Below the pieces are notes generated by a model. The model saw only the letters and a program-made list of their open reading frames with translations, did no database searches and was not told where the DNA came from. A DNA stretch of 64,000 nucleotides, from contig OX463856.1 of the NCBI GenBank assembly GCA_949825065.1, forward strand, positions 15,422,948-15,486,947, read 5' to 3'. Source of the DNA: Odontocerum albicorne (Eukaryota > Arthropoda > Insecta > Trichoptera > Odontoceridae). Shown piece after piece: positions 45,070 through 57,420 of this stretch. Every line of letters starts with the position of its first letter. Within the stretch, counting starts at the first letter, position 1. The translations under genes were made by a program, and so were the position numbers.

Positions 45070-45280
45070 TTGGTCGTGTCAGGTCTTTCTAGAAATAGAG
45101 GGTCGAAGAGGTGTTGGCAGGAGTCAAATCTCCTGGCTCCGCAATATATGTGATTGGACTGGTTATAAGGAGCGATGCGGATCTTTTTCGGGCTACCGGG
45201 GACAAAGATGTCTACTCTCAGGTGATATTCAACGTTGGGGGGACCTGACATGACACTGAGAAGAAGAAGAAGGTCTCTCT
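45070..45280 (+). mobile_element. LINE C-type C-terminal fragment
   Basis: EIEGRRGVGRSQISWLRNIC then DWTGYKERC (45080-45165) matches the 'GKIEGRRSxGRRxxSWLRNLRxWxG' block. The end is a run of GAAGAAGAAGAAG (45260-45272), a tail type also seen after LINE D. Confidence 0.8.
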
Positions 45281-45282
45281 AG

Positions 45283-45520
45283 GTCTTCCCAATTTTTTTG
45301 TTCATTTTAATATACTTCTTGCATAGATTCTTGTAGTAAATCTTTCATCGTTGATTCATTCCTAATGCCCTTATTTTTATTCTTTCATACATTGATTTTC
45401 CACACATTCTACGCAATGTCCTCATTTCTACCTCATTTATTTTACTTTCAAACACGTGTGTATTTTTGCCACGTCTAAGTAACGCTCACATATTCGTATG
45501 CTGGGACCAGGCTCCTCTTA
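45283..45520 (-). mobile_element. LINE A internal fragment
   Basis: The minus strand reads FESKINEVEMRTLRRMCGKS then MYERIKIRALGMNQ (45455-45345). This is the 'INxVEMRxLRRxCGVSxxDRIRN' block of LINE A. Confidence 0.78.
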
Positions 45521-46389
45521 TGAGAAGCCAGCTTCTTTTATAATTTAGTATCATTATTAAAATGAATCATCGGCAATGACTTGGTACATCAAGGGACAAA
45601 AGTTTTGTTAAAAATAATTAAGAATGGAGCTCTACGATTTTAATTTCTTAAAACGTTCGCTCTTTTTTACGGCCTACAAAGCTACCCCTTTCTCCTTAGG
45701 GTTAAAATAACAAACACTCGTGAGATAACAAAAGAATAGGTAAATTTTTGTATGGAAATTTCTTAACCTTTCATTTTAATATCGGTCCAAGGGAAAAGGG
45801 CTGTATTTCTAACTGAAAAAAGGGAAAATATTTTTTCAATATAAATCAAACATTCCCTCACGCGTTCTTTTAGATTTATATTTGTCAAAACCGATTTTTC
45901 TATAAATCGTCATACACGAATATCGTATAAGACAGCGCAAAAATGTTACATTCAATTTATTTCAGTTACTTTCACATGTCATAAATTTTAACTTTTTGTA
46001 GAAAATGTGTACAAGGTGCTCGAAGTAGAAGAGTTACTCTCTCCACGAACAGAGTTAACGTTTCTCGAAGACCGTCAGTGCGATTGGTTCGAAACGTAAA
46101 GAGTAACCTTCTCCAAATCCATAAAACACTGAGTCGTCTTGCTAAAGTTTTAATGAAAAAAAATTACTCATCATGAGGTTAAGTTCGTTTTAATTAGAAA
46201 GTCTGTAAATGCATTTCCTTTCTATGTATTTCTACACGTTTCACTGACACACAATAGACGATTTCATAACTTTGATAATTATTTATTTAGTTTCCATCAG
46301 TTCACCAACATGCGAGTGTGAAATGTGAAATTTAAAAAAAACGAATTAATGCTGTAAATATGCGTTCATGAATACATGTCTGCAGCTCA
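45521..46389. other. No gene recognised
   Basis: Nothing is supported in this interval. Confidence 0.4.
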
Positions 46390-46865
46390 GGCCGTTTCTC
46401 TGTCATGTTAGGCAGAAAGGATACACTGCAAGACTTTCTTATCTCGACACACATCCTTCCCTTCTTTCATATTCATACACCTTGTTATACAACTCCCACG
46501 ATTTCTCTGACTTCTACGTTTCTTTTTTTTAAAACACAATTCACCTAATCTAACCATATTTTCTTTGGTCTTTCTCTTCCACGTCCTACACTCTCATGTG
46601 CACTATATTTGTTTTATTAGTATTTCTTCATTCATTCGTTCCACTTTCCCAATTATCTGAACGTTATCTACTTCATCTTACTTAATACATCAGCCTTAAG
46701 CTTACATATGATACATCCCTGATCAATTAATTCCATATTGTGTCATAAACCGTAACCCTATATATTTTTCTAGCCTTTTCCACAGCAATCACTTGGTTCT
46801 TTTCACTTTTTCGTCACATCCATATTTCTCTTCTATATATGAATGTTGGTACTAAAATACTGATA
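46390..46865 (-). mobile_element. LINE A 3' part (one half of a head-to-head pair)
   Basis: The tail box GTTAGGCAGAAAGGATACAC with ACTTTCTTATCTCGACACAC is followed by sequence whose minus strand includes NVQIIGKVERMNEE (the 'WFGHVERMN' block). Its inner end (TGAATGTTGGTACTAAAATA) matches the GTTGGCACGAAAGTACTA site of the 2.2-kb copy. Confidence 0.75.
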
Positions 46866-46869
46866 AATG

Positions 46870-47190
46870 AAGATGTAAAATTGATAACGCGTTTTAAGAT
46901 GGTTTGAACATGTGGCAAAAATGAATTACGAATAAATGACAAAGCGAGAATTAAAGTCATATGTTCATGGTGCCCGTGATAAAGACACACCTGGAAAAAC
47001 ACTGTTGGATCCAGAAGGCCATAATTCGAAAAAGGGTTAAGTAAGAAGTATGAATAATATAGAGAAAATTGTGCATGACGAGATGTATGAATGTGGATGA
47101 GGTGAAATTTATGTGCTTGGATAAAAAAGTTTGAAAATCTGTTCTCTCTGCTTACCCCGAAAGGAACACAGTAAGATGATATGTAATAAT
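46870..47190 (+). mobile_element. LINE A 3' part (other half of the pair)
   Basis: TTAAGATGGTTTGAACATGT codes for the 'RWFEHV' block. It is followed by AAAATGAATTACGAATAAAT, GATGTATGAATGTGGATGAG and TCTCTCTGCTTACCCCGAAA. It lies head-to-head with the preceding minus-strand copy with almost no spacer. Confidence 0.82.
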
Positions 47191-47395
47191 CCCCTCTTTT
47201 TCAAATAGGTTTTTTAAAAACAGTATTTAGTTCAAACTCAATCGTTTCAATTAGTTATTTTTTTATGTTTACACTTAATTAATGATCAGTTGTTATGAAA
47301 TCTTTGTTATTAAAAGCAGGCTGAGGAATGTACGGTTTGACCAAACAAGCTAAACTCCAATTGGCAGAATTACAAGATGTCACGTAAATTGAGAT
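47191..47395. other. Short spacer
   Basis: Nothing is recognised in this interval. Confidence 0.4.
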
Positions 47396-48215
47396 AGTCG
47401 GGAAAATCAACTATAGATGCAATACAAACAGTCAGAATCCTAGTTGAAAAATATTGAGATGCTAAAAAAGACCTACGCATGGTATTTATAGACCTGGAAA
47501 AGGCATTCGACAGGGTACCCCGAAGCCTGGTTTGGGCAGCATTGAGATCTCATGACGTACTGGAAGAATATGTGCTTACTATACAAGATATGTATACCAA
47601 TGGAAGAAAAAGTAAAATGCACGTCGGGAACATCACACGAATTTCCAATTAAAGTGGGGGTGCACCAAGGATCTGTCATCAGTCCACTGTTGTTCATAAT
47701 TGTCATGAGTTATCTAACAAATCACGAAATGAACGGTATACTTAAGACTATGCATTTTGCAGATGATGTAGCACCGATATCAGATAACCATTGTGATTTG
47801 CAGAGCAGCCTGGGGAGACGGAGAAAGACCCTGGAGGAAAACGACTTAAAAATTAGTAGGAAAAATACAAAATATCTGTACCTGCCATTTGAAGACCCAA
47901 ATGCCTCAACTCCTTCAATGCAACTGGATGGGGAAATATTAGCCAGCTGTGACTCATTTAAGTATCTGGGATCACTCATTCACAAAGACGGAGGGTGCGC
48001 CGCGGATGTTGACCATATAATAAGTATGGGATGGATAAAATTCAGATCAGTAACAGGAGTCTTGTGTGACATAAAAATGCCTGCAGAGAAACGGCCTAGG
48101 TGAAAGCGACACTCAGAACCGAAGAATATACAGCTTGAGAACGAGAAGAGCCGACCCCAACAACCTACCTAGGCAATGAGTTGGGACAGTGCCAGAAAGA
48201 ATAAGAAGACGTAAG
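47396..48215 (+). mobile_element. RTE-like LINE relic: RT fingers/palm and extreme C-terminus
   Basis: Frame 1 reads KSTIDAIQTVRILVEKY, a stop, KDLRMVFIDLEKAFDRVPRS (RT motif A with its catalytic Asp), then ALRSHDVLEEYVLTIQDMYT. After a one-base shift near 47610, frame 2 (47552-48103) gives KVGVHQGSVISPLLFIIVM, MHFADDVAPISD (catalytic FADD), LKISRKNTKYLYLPFEDPN, SFKYLGSLIHKDGG and GVLCDIKMPAEK. A deletion then joins to RTRRADPNNLPRQ, a typical RTE-type end. The reading order and short C-terminal tail fit the RTE superfamily. It is dead but among the better preserved LINEs here. Confidence 0.9.
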
Positions 48216-48395
48216 TTGAGATAACAGTGTGAGAAGTCATATATGTTAGATGTGGAATAGGCAAATAATCAAAACGGAGAAAACCGTTTTTTGTAAAAAA
48301 AAAATATAAAACTTACACATTTTAGAATAATAACACACACGACCTCTGTTGGTAAAAAGATTAATTTTCCCCCAAAAGTTTCGGGTGAGATTACC
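48216..48395. other. Short spacer
   Basis: Nothing is recognised in this interval. Confidence 0.4.
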
Positions 48396-48483
48396 AAAAG
48401 GGACCATAAATAATATATCATATAACCTAGTCTAATAAAAAGGGACCATAAATAATATATCATATAACCTAGTCTAATAAAAA
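48396..48483. repeat. Perfect 42-bp tandem duplication
   Basis: GGGACCATAAATAATATATC ... CCTAGTCTAATAAAAA occurs at 48400 and 48442 without visible difference. Confidence 0.93.
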
Positions 48484-48977
48484 AATTGTCTGATACCAAT
48501 ACTCTCACTCGTTAGACGTGTGTGAGCTTTGTTGCATCTTCATGTGTCCCTAACACGTGAAATTACGAACAAGTAATTCCATGCATACTCCAGTTGTTTT
48601 TAACGCGAAGGGCTAAATTATAATAATAGGGCTGAATACAGTATTGTCTCTCAGCACGTTTTTTTTTAATATCTGAATCACGAATTATATAAGTTGAAAT
48701 GTTATACGAATACTATCCAGAATTTTTTTTTGTCTTGACTCTTTCTTATATTTTTGGTAGAAACGTAATTTTTCGAATTTAAATATTTCAAATTTACATA
48801 AATTTAATGAAAAAGGAAACGATAGAGAACAAATACATAACAGTTCAAAAACTCTAATTTTTTTGGATATAAAGAACCACGTCATTAGGCAAGGGTTGTG
48901 AGGAAATAGTTATTTGAATATATTTCATATATTACATTTTATCTAAATATTAAAACATTTAGCCAAAACATTAACAC
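48484..48977. other. No gene recognised
   Basis: Nothing is supported in this interval. Confidence 0.4.
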
Positions 48978-49195
48978 TACATTCTTACAGATACTTAAAT
49001 CCCAAAGCAAACTTATTTTAATACATACTCGTAATTTACATTCTTACAGATACTAAAACCACAAAGAATACTTATTTTAACACATAATTTACATTCTTAG
49101 ATACTTAAACCCCAAAGGATACTTATTTTAACACATAATGTACATTCTTACAGATACTAAAACCCCAAAGCATAGTTACTTTTTGAACTGATTAA
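48978..49195. repeat. Tandem repeat, four units of 51-59 bp
   Basis: ACATTCTTACAGATACTAAA, CCCCAAAG and TACTTATTTTAACACATAAT recur from 48980, 49039, 49092 and 49143. Later units are more alike than the first. Confidence 0.9.
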
Positions 49196-50439
49196 TATTG
49201 TTTGTACATGTTTAAAAACGGTGCTTTTTAAAATGTCTCTTATTTCGTTTACACAATGAACTTAATTTATTTTAGATGAGAATTGTTTGTTTGCATTACC
49301 AAATCCGAGCAGAGGTTATCATAGCGCATATATGAGAGAATATGTACATTTGTATGGTCAACTATAAAAAATGTACAAAAGAGCACTCCCGTATTGAAAT
49401 GTCAAACCCACATTTGAAATGAAAATATGAATTTAAAAATGCAAAGAGCTGCTCGAGGATTTGCTAAAAATGGTTGTGACGCAATGCCAAACCTGGCACT
49501 AGTGTCCGTGGTATTCCCTTTCCCATCATTGGGGCCAGAAGTTGGAAACCATTTTAAAAGTTTTTTTTGTTGAAAGAAATTTTTATCGTGTTGTTTTTTT
49601 TTTAAATTTTATTCGAAATAAATATGAAAAGTTTTTTTTTTTCAAATGTATTGAATAAGCAATTGGCTACGGGAATCACGTTAACATTATAAGTTTACTC
49701 TACCATATATTTATTTCAAAGTATGCATGTATTTAAAGGAAAGTCTGGCGCTCTGTCCTATCTGCCTACCACAACATGTAAAACGCGTCCTATCCATGTC
49801 ATTAGTTTCTGTATGGTATTTCATCTTGTTTTTCTTAGTAACACATAAAAACAATTTACAATTTCAAATCGTTGTATTGGAAAGGCGAACTGAATTTTAT
49901 CAGTATATTATATTGTGTTAATATAGATGACGACTTTACCAGGTAAGTTCTATGTCTACAAATTAAATAGATTTTTCAAAATATTTAAACACTGTCATCA
50001 CATTACCATGCCACCACAGTCAAGTCCTTAAAACCTTTTCGATTACTAATACAGAAGTTACCATACAACTGATGTGACATCTTATCCTACGTCAAGAACA
50101 CCAAGAATATCCCACTGCTAATATAACTTATAATACTCATTCTTTCCACATGGAGTACACAGATGCCAAAAATTCACTCCACCTAGCTCCATTAGCTGCA
50201 AGAAGCCTTTCTTACTTACAAGTAATGTCAGCCTTCAAGAACTCAGGCGATGACTGCCCATAGACAGTTGTGAGGGGCAGGTTGGTTGAAGCGTCTGTTA
50301 ATTAACGTTTTTAATTGTGCAGGACTTGGCTCAATATTGCCTGCTTAAACTAATATAGTTTATGTTTTTCTTCATCACATGCACAATGCTGAGCATCGTG
50401 GTCATCTAATATGTCTCGAACTCAGCGCATCATCTGTCT
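49196..50439. other. No gene recognised; a LINE A tail scrap at 49735-49800
   Basis: At 49735-49800, AAAGGAAAGTCTGGCGCTCT and GTCCTATCTGCCTACCACAA are a plus-strand LINE A terminal box. The remainder holds only short ORFs. Confidence 0.45.
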
Positions 50440-50825
50440 ATCCTTCTCGAGCTAGGATCATTATGAATGCAGTGCTTAAAGAGAATCCTGTAAATTATTT
50501 TATTTGATTCACCCATCTCAAAGGACACCTTCTTCACTGGGAATTACTAGCTCTTCAGACTTTCACCATTTTTCTGGCATGTCCAAAGAATGTTAGAATT
50601 ACTTTCCTGCTTGTTGTCCAAAGTATTTCTACAATCTTCAATTTTTGGATGAGACAGACGTTGGTCTGTCTTGCAATTCTTGGGATACGGAGTATCCGCC
50701 TCCTATACCCCATTTTGAAGGCATCTATCACGTTTATTTTTTTCCCTCTCATTATCCATGCTTCTACTCCAGACAATATTATGGAGAACAAGACTCAATC
50801 AGTTTTTTTTTGTTCTTAGGAGTAT
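50440..50825 (-). mobile_element. LINE C-type fragment (RT C-terminus and 3' UTR)
   Basis: The minus strand from 50791 reads MFSIILSGVEAWIMRGKKIN, VIDAFKMGYRRRILRIPRIA, RQTNVCLIQKLKIVEILWTT and SRKVILTFFGHARKMVKV. This is the 'ILLYGxExWxL', 'LxAFEMWxYRRxLRIPxxAxxTN' and 'FGHxxR' order. One 78-codon frame survives. The 3' side (CAAAGGACACCTTCTTCACT) matches the UTR of the copies at 43.8 and 57.2 kb. Confidence 0.88.
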
Positions 50826-51304
50826 GACATAGTTAACAGTATCCAAAAATTTACTGTAACTATTTTTTAAGTTACTGTCTTCATGTAATTATTGTCATAT
50901 GTAGACTGATGTACTGCTCAATCATACAAAACCGAAGAAGAATGCAAAACTTCCTGGTGGTTATCAAGATGATTTATTTTATTCCTGGAAATACGTGTTA
51001 TATCTATAGATCTATCCCACATATTTTTAATTAAGATTGCTTGGCTATTACACATTATGCCGAGATCTAGACATCGGTTTACGCATATATAAATAACTAG
51101 TTGAAAGAAAAACGCACCCATTTTTAATTGACAAACTTTTGTTGAACGTTCCCAACAATTATTTACGCCATCATAAATAAATTTTGATTTTAGTGCCGCA
51201 TTCTTGAACTGAGCTATTAAGCGTCAAGACTCACATACGAAATAACCTAGTTTAACAAATATTTCAATATTGACATATTTTATTATATATTTTGCCGGAT
51301 GAAT
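50826..51304. other. No gene recognised
   Basis: Nothing is supported in this interval. Confidence 0.4.
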
Positions 51305-51430
51305 TGAGGATTGAGTTCATTAATTATATTTATAGACATAATTGACAATTGAGTTCATTAATTATCTTTGTAGACATACAATTAATTGAGGATTGAGTTC
51401 ATTAATTATCTTTGTAGGCATAACTGAGCC
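51305..51430. repeat. Tandem repeat, three units of 38-44 bp
   Basis: GAGGATTGAGTTCATTAATT and ATCTTTGTAGACATA recur at 51311, 51349 and 51393. Confidence 0.88.
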
Positions 51431-52064
51431 ACTTCACAAGAAAGCATGTGCTATCATTATTACTATTGTTATTATTTTTTTACTTTTATATATTTTTTTA
51501 TGTTGTATTATGCAATTGGTTTAATGTAATTGGGTTTAATCTGTGTCGAATCTAAAATGAAATAAAATAATATAAAAATCTCTTTATTTTAAAACATATT
51601 AAGGGACATGAAAAATCAAATTTTGGTATCACTCTTAAAAGGCTTAAACAATTGTATCTTTGGAGGAAAACACTATCATACTATCTGATGAATTTGTTTA
51701 TGTCACAAAATATTAAAAAAATCAACGTTCATATTTTATTACAAAACAGTTTTTAGATTTTCATAAAATATTAAAAATCCTCTCTTGCAAAGTCGCATCA
51801 ACTAAATCTGCTAGATACCACTTGCATAACGATTTAATTAGCAGTTGTATTAAATCGATAGGGTTTTTCCAAAAAAATAACTACCCAAAAGTTGTCATTT
51901 TCTGAAAAAACATGAAAGTGGGAGCAGAACTGATGGAACATATAAGACACACTGTATTTTTATACAATTTGAAAATGTAAAAATACAGCAAACAGGATGT
52001 TTCATTTTTAATTCAATTACATCTAAAATATCGTTATGTGCTTTATTTTCAAATTTCAAGTCGG
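51431..52064. other. No gene recognised
   Basis: Nothing is supported in this interval. Confidence 0.4.
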
Positions 52065-52280
52065 ACGACCTCCATAGCCTAATACTTAATCTCCTCCATA
52101 ACGCTGATCTTCTAATCGAGGGTTTCGTGTTCAATTCCTGGTGGTGACTTAAAAGTCTTTTTGTTAAGCTTTTTTCACGTACATAAATTTTAACGTATAA
52201 TTGGTTAGTTGAAAAACAATTTCAAATGTTAATTATACCGCCAAGTTGTACTGTTAATGACGAAAGTTTAATAATACATA
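52065..52280 (+). mobile_element. SINE A, full length but mutated
   Basis: CGACCTCCATAGCCTAATAC (A-box region), GGGTTTCGTGTTCAATTCCT (B-box region), TTGGTTAGTTGAAAAAC, CCGCCAAGTTGTACTG and ACGAAAGTTTAATAA follow the SINE A order from head to 3' end. Confidence 0.82.
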
Positions 52281-53074
52281 TGGGTTTTATGTCTTGATGC
52301 AAAAACTTTTACTTAAAAAAAATACTTTTAAGCTCTATTAGTAAAAAGTACGTGATGGATATGTGGTCTCCGAACAAAAAATATGAAAACAAAGGAAAAC
52401 ACGCCAAATGAGAAATAGTACGTAATGGATCGATTCTTCGATGAGAAGTAGTCCATGCAACACTTGCCTAAAGAGTCCTGTGTCTTGCAAAGAATGACTC
52501 GTTGTCCAGGTGGCCAAATTTTGATAAGAAGAAGAACAGAGGGCTGTTAAGCTGACGACATCTGCGCCTTTTATTTAAACTTGGGACCAGCATCAACCAG
52601 GCGACCTCAATGTACGAGTAAATTATTTTATCTCACTGTTTTTATTCATTACTTTTATATTCTAAATTTAAAAAATAAATAAGCCTCGTTTTTTTACGTT
52701 AGCTCTTGCAAAATAAAAATGACTAAAACCGTTTTTTAATAATCGTTTTTGTTTTAAATAAAGTTTGTTAAATGCAATAATTACACTTAAAATAGAGAGA
52801 GACACAATCAAATTTATTAGATAAAAATAAATTCGTTTGATGTTTATTTATATTTCGCTTATCTTTAACGTTTGAACAAATACGTTTTTAAATGAAAGAC
52901 GGGATGTACTCGTATTTTCTGTTTCTTTTCAATTCAAATTAAATAAATAAAACTGCTTGAAGTTTAAATGTTATTGAAGAAATTTATCTTCCTCAATTGT
53001 TTTTTATATTTATTTTTTAATATTCATCTCGTTTGTAATTTCCCCTCTGAGATTGTTTGGAATAAGGAAATCTA
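52281..53074. other. No gene recognised
   Basis: Nothing is supported in this interval. Confidence 0.4.
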
Positions 53075-53312
53075 ACGAAACAAACATACAGTGCAAATGT
53101 GAGTGGAAGGCGTGGTAGAAGAAGACCAATGAAAGAAGGATTAGATCATGTGTACAGTATGAAGATAATGAAAAAAGTCAGAGGAATCTTAGACGGTGTA
53201 TACTCGTAGATGTAGATAAAGTGGCGAAAGATGTGTGTCGCGATAAGAAAGTATGGTGCTCTCTCATTTCGGCCTACCCCGATAAGGGAACGACGTGACT
53301 GTACTTATGTGT
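53075..53312 (+). mobile_element. LINE A 3' fragment
   Basis: ATACAGTGCAAATGTGAGTG, GGCGTGGTAGAAGAAGACCA, GATCATGTGTACAG, CTCTCTCATTTCGGCCTACC, CCGATAAGG and GACGTGACTGTAC. It is collinear with 37.0 and 15.3 kb and the best kept of these three tails. Confidence 0.82.
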
Positions 53313-55999
53313 ATAAACATCACTTTCAGTCGATTCCTAGTCACCGGAAGACGAATAACTTCCTGCGTCGTTCTATTAATTTCTCGCCATTTGTTGTTAA
53401 AATACCCTTTTGAATTTAAGATTTTCATCATTGCATTAGTGTTTGGAGTATCTTCTTGACATTTTGCTGTCTTGAGGATACAATTGGATGCAGCGACGGA
53501 CGGAATTTCCCGCTGAACCGATACACAGATGGATCAAAATATTTAGTATACAGTAAATAATGCCAATTGCCCTTGATTTGATCAGCCTTTTATGGACAAG
53601 GAATGATCACGCAGACAAAAATAGAGAAATATTATACATACACATCGAAATTTTAACAAATATTGCAAGTAGCTACGATTGATAGGAAACTGAGATAGAA
53701 TCATATCAAACACTGCAAAGCATGCTGTTATTATATTCTGCTGAAGTTAAGTTTACATTAGTTGGCCTATGAACATATTTTTATAGCTTATAAGTATTTG
53801 AGACCTTTTTCTAGACACAGGTATCCTGCGAAAAGTATTTTTCCTTATTAAAATATATCCGGAACCGATTACGTAATTCTTAATCTCAACAGCATCTCGA
53901 ATCGTTCAAGCAATTAATATTGTTTGTAAGTTAAGTTCCTATACTCGAACTAATACATATATACGAGTAGATAAACTTCGTCAATGAACAGTAAATTTAA
54001 GTTTTGTTTTTCTGTCTCGATGTGCGTTACTTTGATTTGGTTGCATTTTTGCTTCTTTTACCTGTACCTCTCGTAGTCATATCTTAATTTAGACGAAATA
54101 CGCTTTTCTCTTGAGACAGAGTGGAATGACTCACAACAGAGTGGTTTGTCTTGATAAATAATTTTTCGGGTCCAAAAGCACTCCGACTTATTGTTGTCTT
54201 TCTTGTAATTTCTTCTTCTATGTTATAATTCAACAGAAATATGTTGACCTTGTCGAGCATATTAAGACAATGTTAAAATGGCATCGAACAAGTTTAAAGG
54301 CACTTTCTTTAATGAAACCATTAAACGCTACATGTGTTTTGCAAAAGTTTACTCTCAGTTTACCTTTTTCATTTTCAATTGAAAGTTGACTTACACATTA
54401 CTGCATTTATTGTTGCTTGTTTGATAAAAATACAATGTTATAAACAAATCGGTGTAAGCTTGCTTTGCGTTAATTCATACACCCTCGTAATCTCTGTCAA
54501 CATTTCATAAACATTTTTTTAGTGTAGGAATGAAAAATTCTAGGGACATGGTATCGCCTTGAAGAATTCATTACCATATTTTAATTTTGTTTAATTATTT
54601 TTCCATAAGGACAGTAGTTTTCTAATCCAGGTATCCTATTATTCTTCCTCTGCGTCATTACTTCAATGTTAAGGGACGTGAGTCACGCGGAAACTGATGT
54701 ACTCGTATGTCGTGCAATATGCCCAACTTAAGATCATTTGCACTTTTTTAGTTCCCTGACTCTTTAGTTCACTACCACCTAATCGCTTTAACACATAGGT
54801 GATCAACTTCTGTTCCTGCGATTCTTTAAACTTCAAATGACCTTGCGTAAAATTTGATCTGAAAAATGCGACGAGTGCAAAGGCACAGTACTACTTCCAC
54901 TCGGAATTCTGTCAACTTGATACCATTGGACGTTCTACGAACCGAGTCTTTGTTAATGCAGAACTACGGACTCCTCGAAAACTACAGCAAGTGTTGCATG
55001 GACTACTCTTCACCGTACTTACGTAATATTACCTATTTTGACATTTATTGCTTGGATCTCTTATTTCTTCAACGGAACCTGTTAAAAAAAATTTGGTTCT
55101 CCTGGGTCACTCAGAGCTAGGTGGCAATTATTTTATAGGTCAAATTCATCCATTGGGGTGCGATGTTCTACTTCACTCGTTCATATTCACTTTTATGTCA
55201 AATTCTATTGATAATATGACAAATGCGTTATCTGTTTTCTTTAAGCGTGAATCTTAAATCGTTTCAATAATGAAAAACTTCGTCATATGGAATAGTTTAT
55301 TAAAGCTATACATTAACAAAAATGTTATTATTTGTATAAACTGTTACTAATTGTTTTTTTAAATCATTTTCTTAGCTGTAGCTTAGAACAGTCGTGGTTA
55401 TCATAAGAGTTTAAATATGAACTGAAGTGAACACAGTCTTTCATAAAGCATTAATCTAAAGCGTATCTCTAAATATTTTTTTAACCTATTTATACATCTT
55501 TGGGCACCTCGTTCGACTTGGCGTTTCTAGACAAATACCTTGGTAAGTAAATTTTAAAGTTAAAGTGTAGACAAATCAAATTAAATATTAATCATCATTA
55601 TCTGTGGAAATTTCTATAGACGGTATTGACTGATGTAGGTTCCTTAAAAAGGGTAACAACGCGAATCTAACTAAGGCATATAAATACATAATATAGTAGA
55701 TGAATGTATTATGTATAAATATAAAATAACGATTCTTCCTGCTAAGTTTGCAAATAACATACATAGAGGGGACATCGGTCAACCCTATTAAGCGAGAACA
55801 TTTATATTTGTAGCAGAATATGGACCTATAATCCTTTGGCATAAAATTTTAATATTTTATGAATCCCGAAGCTCAAACTTCTCATATACATCCTAAAACC
55901 GTTTGCTTTGCCTCCGCCTATTTAAGTGCTTGATTACAAATAATTACATAAAATAAGTATCATTTGAGCCAGAGACGGCGTAAGATTAATTTAATTTTT
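53313..55999. other. AT-rich DNA, no gene recognised
   Basis: This is 2.7 kb. Its ORFs of 84 codons at 54866-55120 and 55588-55842 have no motif. No repeats with clear ends are seen. Confidence 0.45.
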
Positions 56000-56210
56000 A
56001 TTTTGCTTACATACATACCATCACGCCATATCCCTTCTGGAGAAGGCATACCTTTCTATCTATAAACAAAGCTTCCCCTCGTCCACATTCTAACATTTCG
56101 TAAAACATGTTCTTCGGTTTCTCATATTAATTTTAACCTTTTCCTCAGTTAAATTTTCTTTATATTCATCCACTCTTTCATCGATATGTCCCATTTCATT
56201 CTAAGTTTAT
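56000..56210 (-). mobile_element. LINE A 3' tail
   Basis: ACATACATACCATCACGCCA, TATCCCTTCTGGAGAAGGCA and ACCTTTCTATC, then TTCCTCAGTTAAATTTTC and CATCCACTCTTTCA. This is the reverse complement of the LINE A terminus with the (TACA)n tail retained. Confidence 0.7.
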
Positions 56211-56301
56211 TGAATTTATTTATTGATTTGTAAAAATGAAATTATTTTTACTGAAAAAAAATATGATAAAAAAGTGTATAGAAGCATTTAAAGTATATTT
56301 A

Positions 56302-56655
56302 TGTTTTGTAATTTGTTTAGTCGAACACTGTTTATTCCACTATATAAATCTACCGGTTCCAAGGTTGTATAACGGTATAATCCTACTAATTTTGTAATTT
56401 GTTTAGTCGAACACTGTTTATTCCACTATATAAATCTACCGGTTCCAAGGTTGTATAACGGTATAATCCTACTAATTTTGTAATTTGTTTAGTCGAACAC
56501 TGTTTATTCCACGATATAAATCTACCGGTTCCAAAGTTGTATAATGGTAAAATCCTACTAATTTCGGATTTCACATAAAGTGGAATAAACAGTGTTTGAC
56601 CAAACAAATTACAATATATTTAAACCTTCACAGTGCTAATGCCTTAACTATAAAA
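56302..56655. mobile_element. Foldback element, copy 3, left arm triplicated
   Basis: The left arm (ATTTTGTAATTTGTTTAGTC ... TACCGGTTCCAAGG ... AATCCTACTA) occurs three times at an 86-bp period. A single right arm follows (AAAGTGGAATAAACAGTGTT, TGACCAAACAAATTACAAT), then the family-specific outer block TTTAAACCTTCACAGTGCTA. The central CTGATGA portion is missing from all three left arms. Confidence 0.88.
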
Positions 56656-57084
56656 ACATATATTTATTTGTGAGTTTCTTCTGATCCACAATTATATCTG
56701 AAATGTTTCCCTTTTTATAGGACACCAAGTAGACATAAGTACGATTCTTGAAAAAAATGCTTCGGTGAGCTTCCAAAAGATAACTAACATACATATATAT
56801 CTTCTCTGGACTAAAACTGCCATAGTGTACCATATATAGGCTGAAAAGTACAGTTAGCTGTGCGAACTTCCATACGCACCGGTGTTAGTTCACTGACTGT
56901 ACATTGTGCAACTGTGGATATATCCACACTATTGATCACGTCGTAAAGTCATGGGATATACGAGTATATTATATGCCATTACTAGAGGACAAGAAAAGCT
57001 TTCTACACTGCCTGATGGTAGGAGGGTCTAGCTGGACAAATTGGCACTACATCTGTAACGTTGAACGTCGTAATCCATTATGTC
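56656..57084. other. No gene recognised
   Basis: Nothing is supported in this interval. Confidence 0.4.
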
Positions 57085-57420
57085 TGAAATGTTGTGTGTA
57101 ATTGGTCTCTTTCTTTTCCAGTACTGGTCCATGTTGAATGCAGCAGTTAAAAATAATACTGTTAACTCATTTATTTGGTACATCTCCCTAGAACGACACC
57201 TTTCTCTTGCTCGTATACCCTCAATTGTACCAGTGATCTTCAGCTTTAACTTACCATGTTTTTAGTTGTCCTTTCTGAAAACAAAATACTTCCCTGCATG
57301 TTATCGAAAGTCTTTTGGTAATCGCGTATTGTTCACAGAATCCACCTCCATTACTATATCTGGAAGACATGCCATATTTTTTTTTCCTACTTTCTCATAT
57401 TCCATATATTTTTATAATTA
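57085..57420 (-). mobile_element. LINE C-type 3' fragment
   Basis: ATTTGGTACATCTCCCTAGA and ACGACACCTTTCTC, TTCCCTGCATGTTATCGAAA, GTCTTTTGGTAATCGCG and GGAAGACATGCCATATTTTT are collinear with the 43.7-44.0 and 50.5-50.8 kb copies. The coding frame is lost. Confidence 0.7.
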
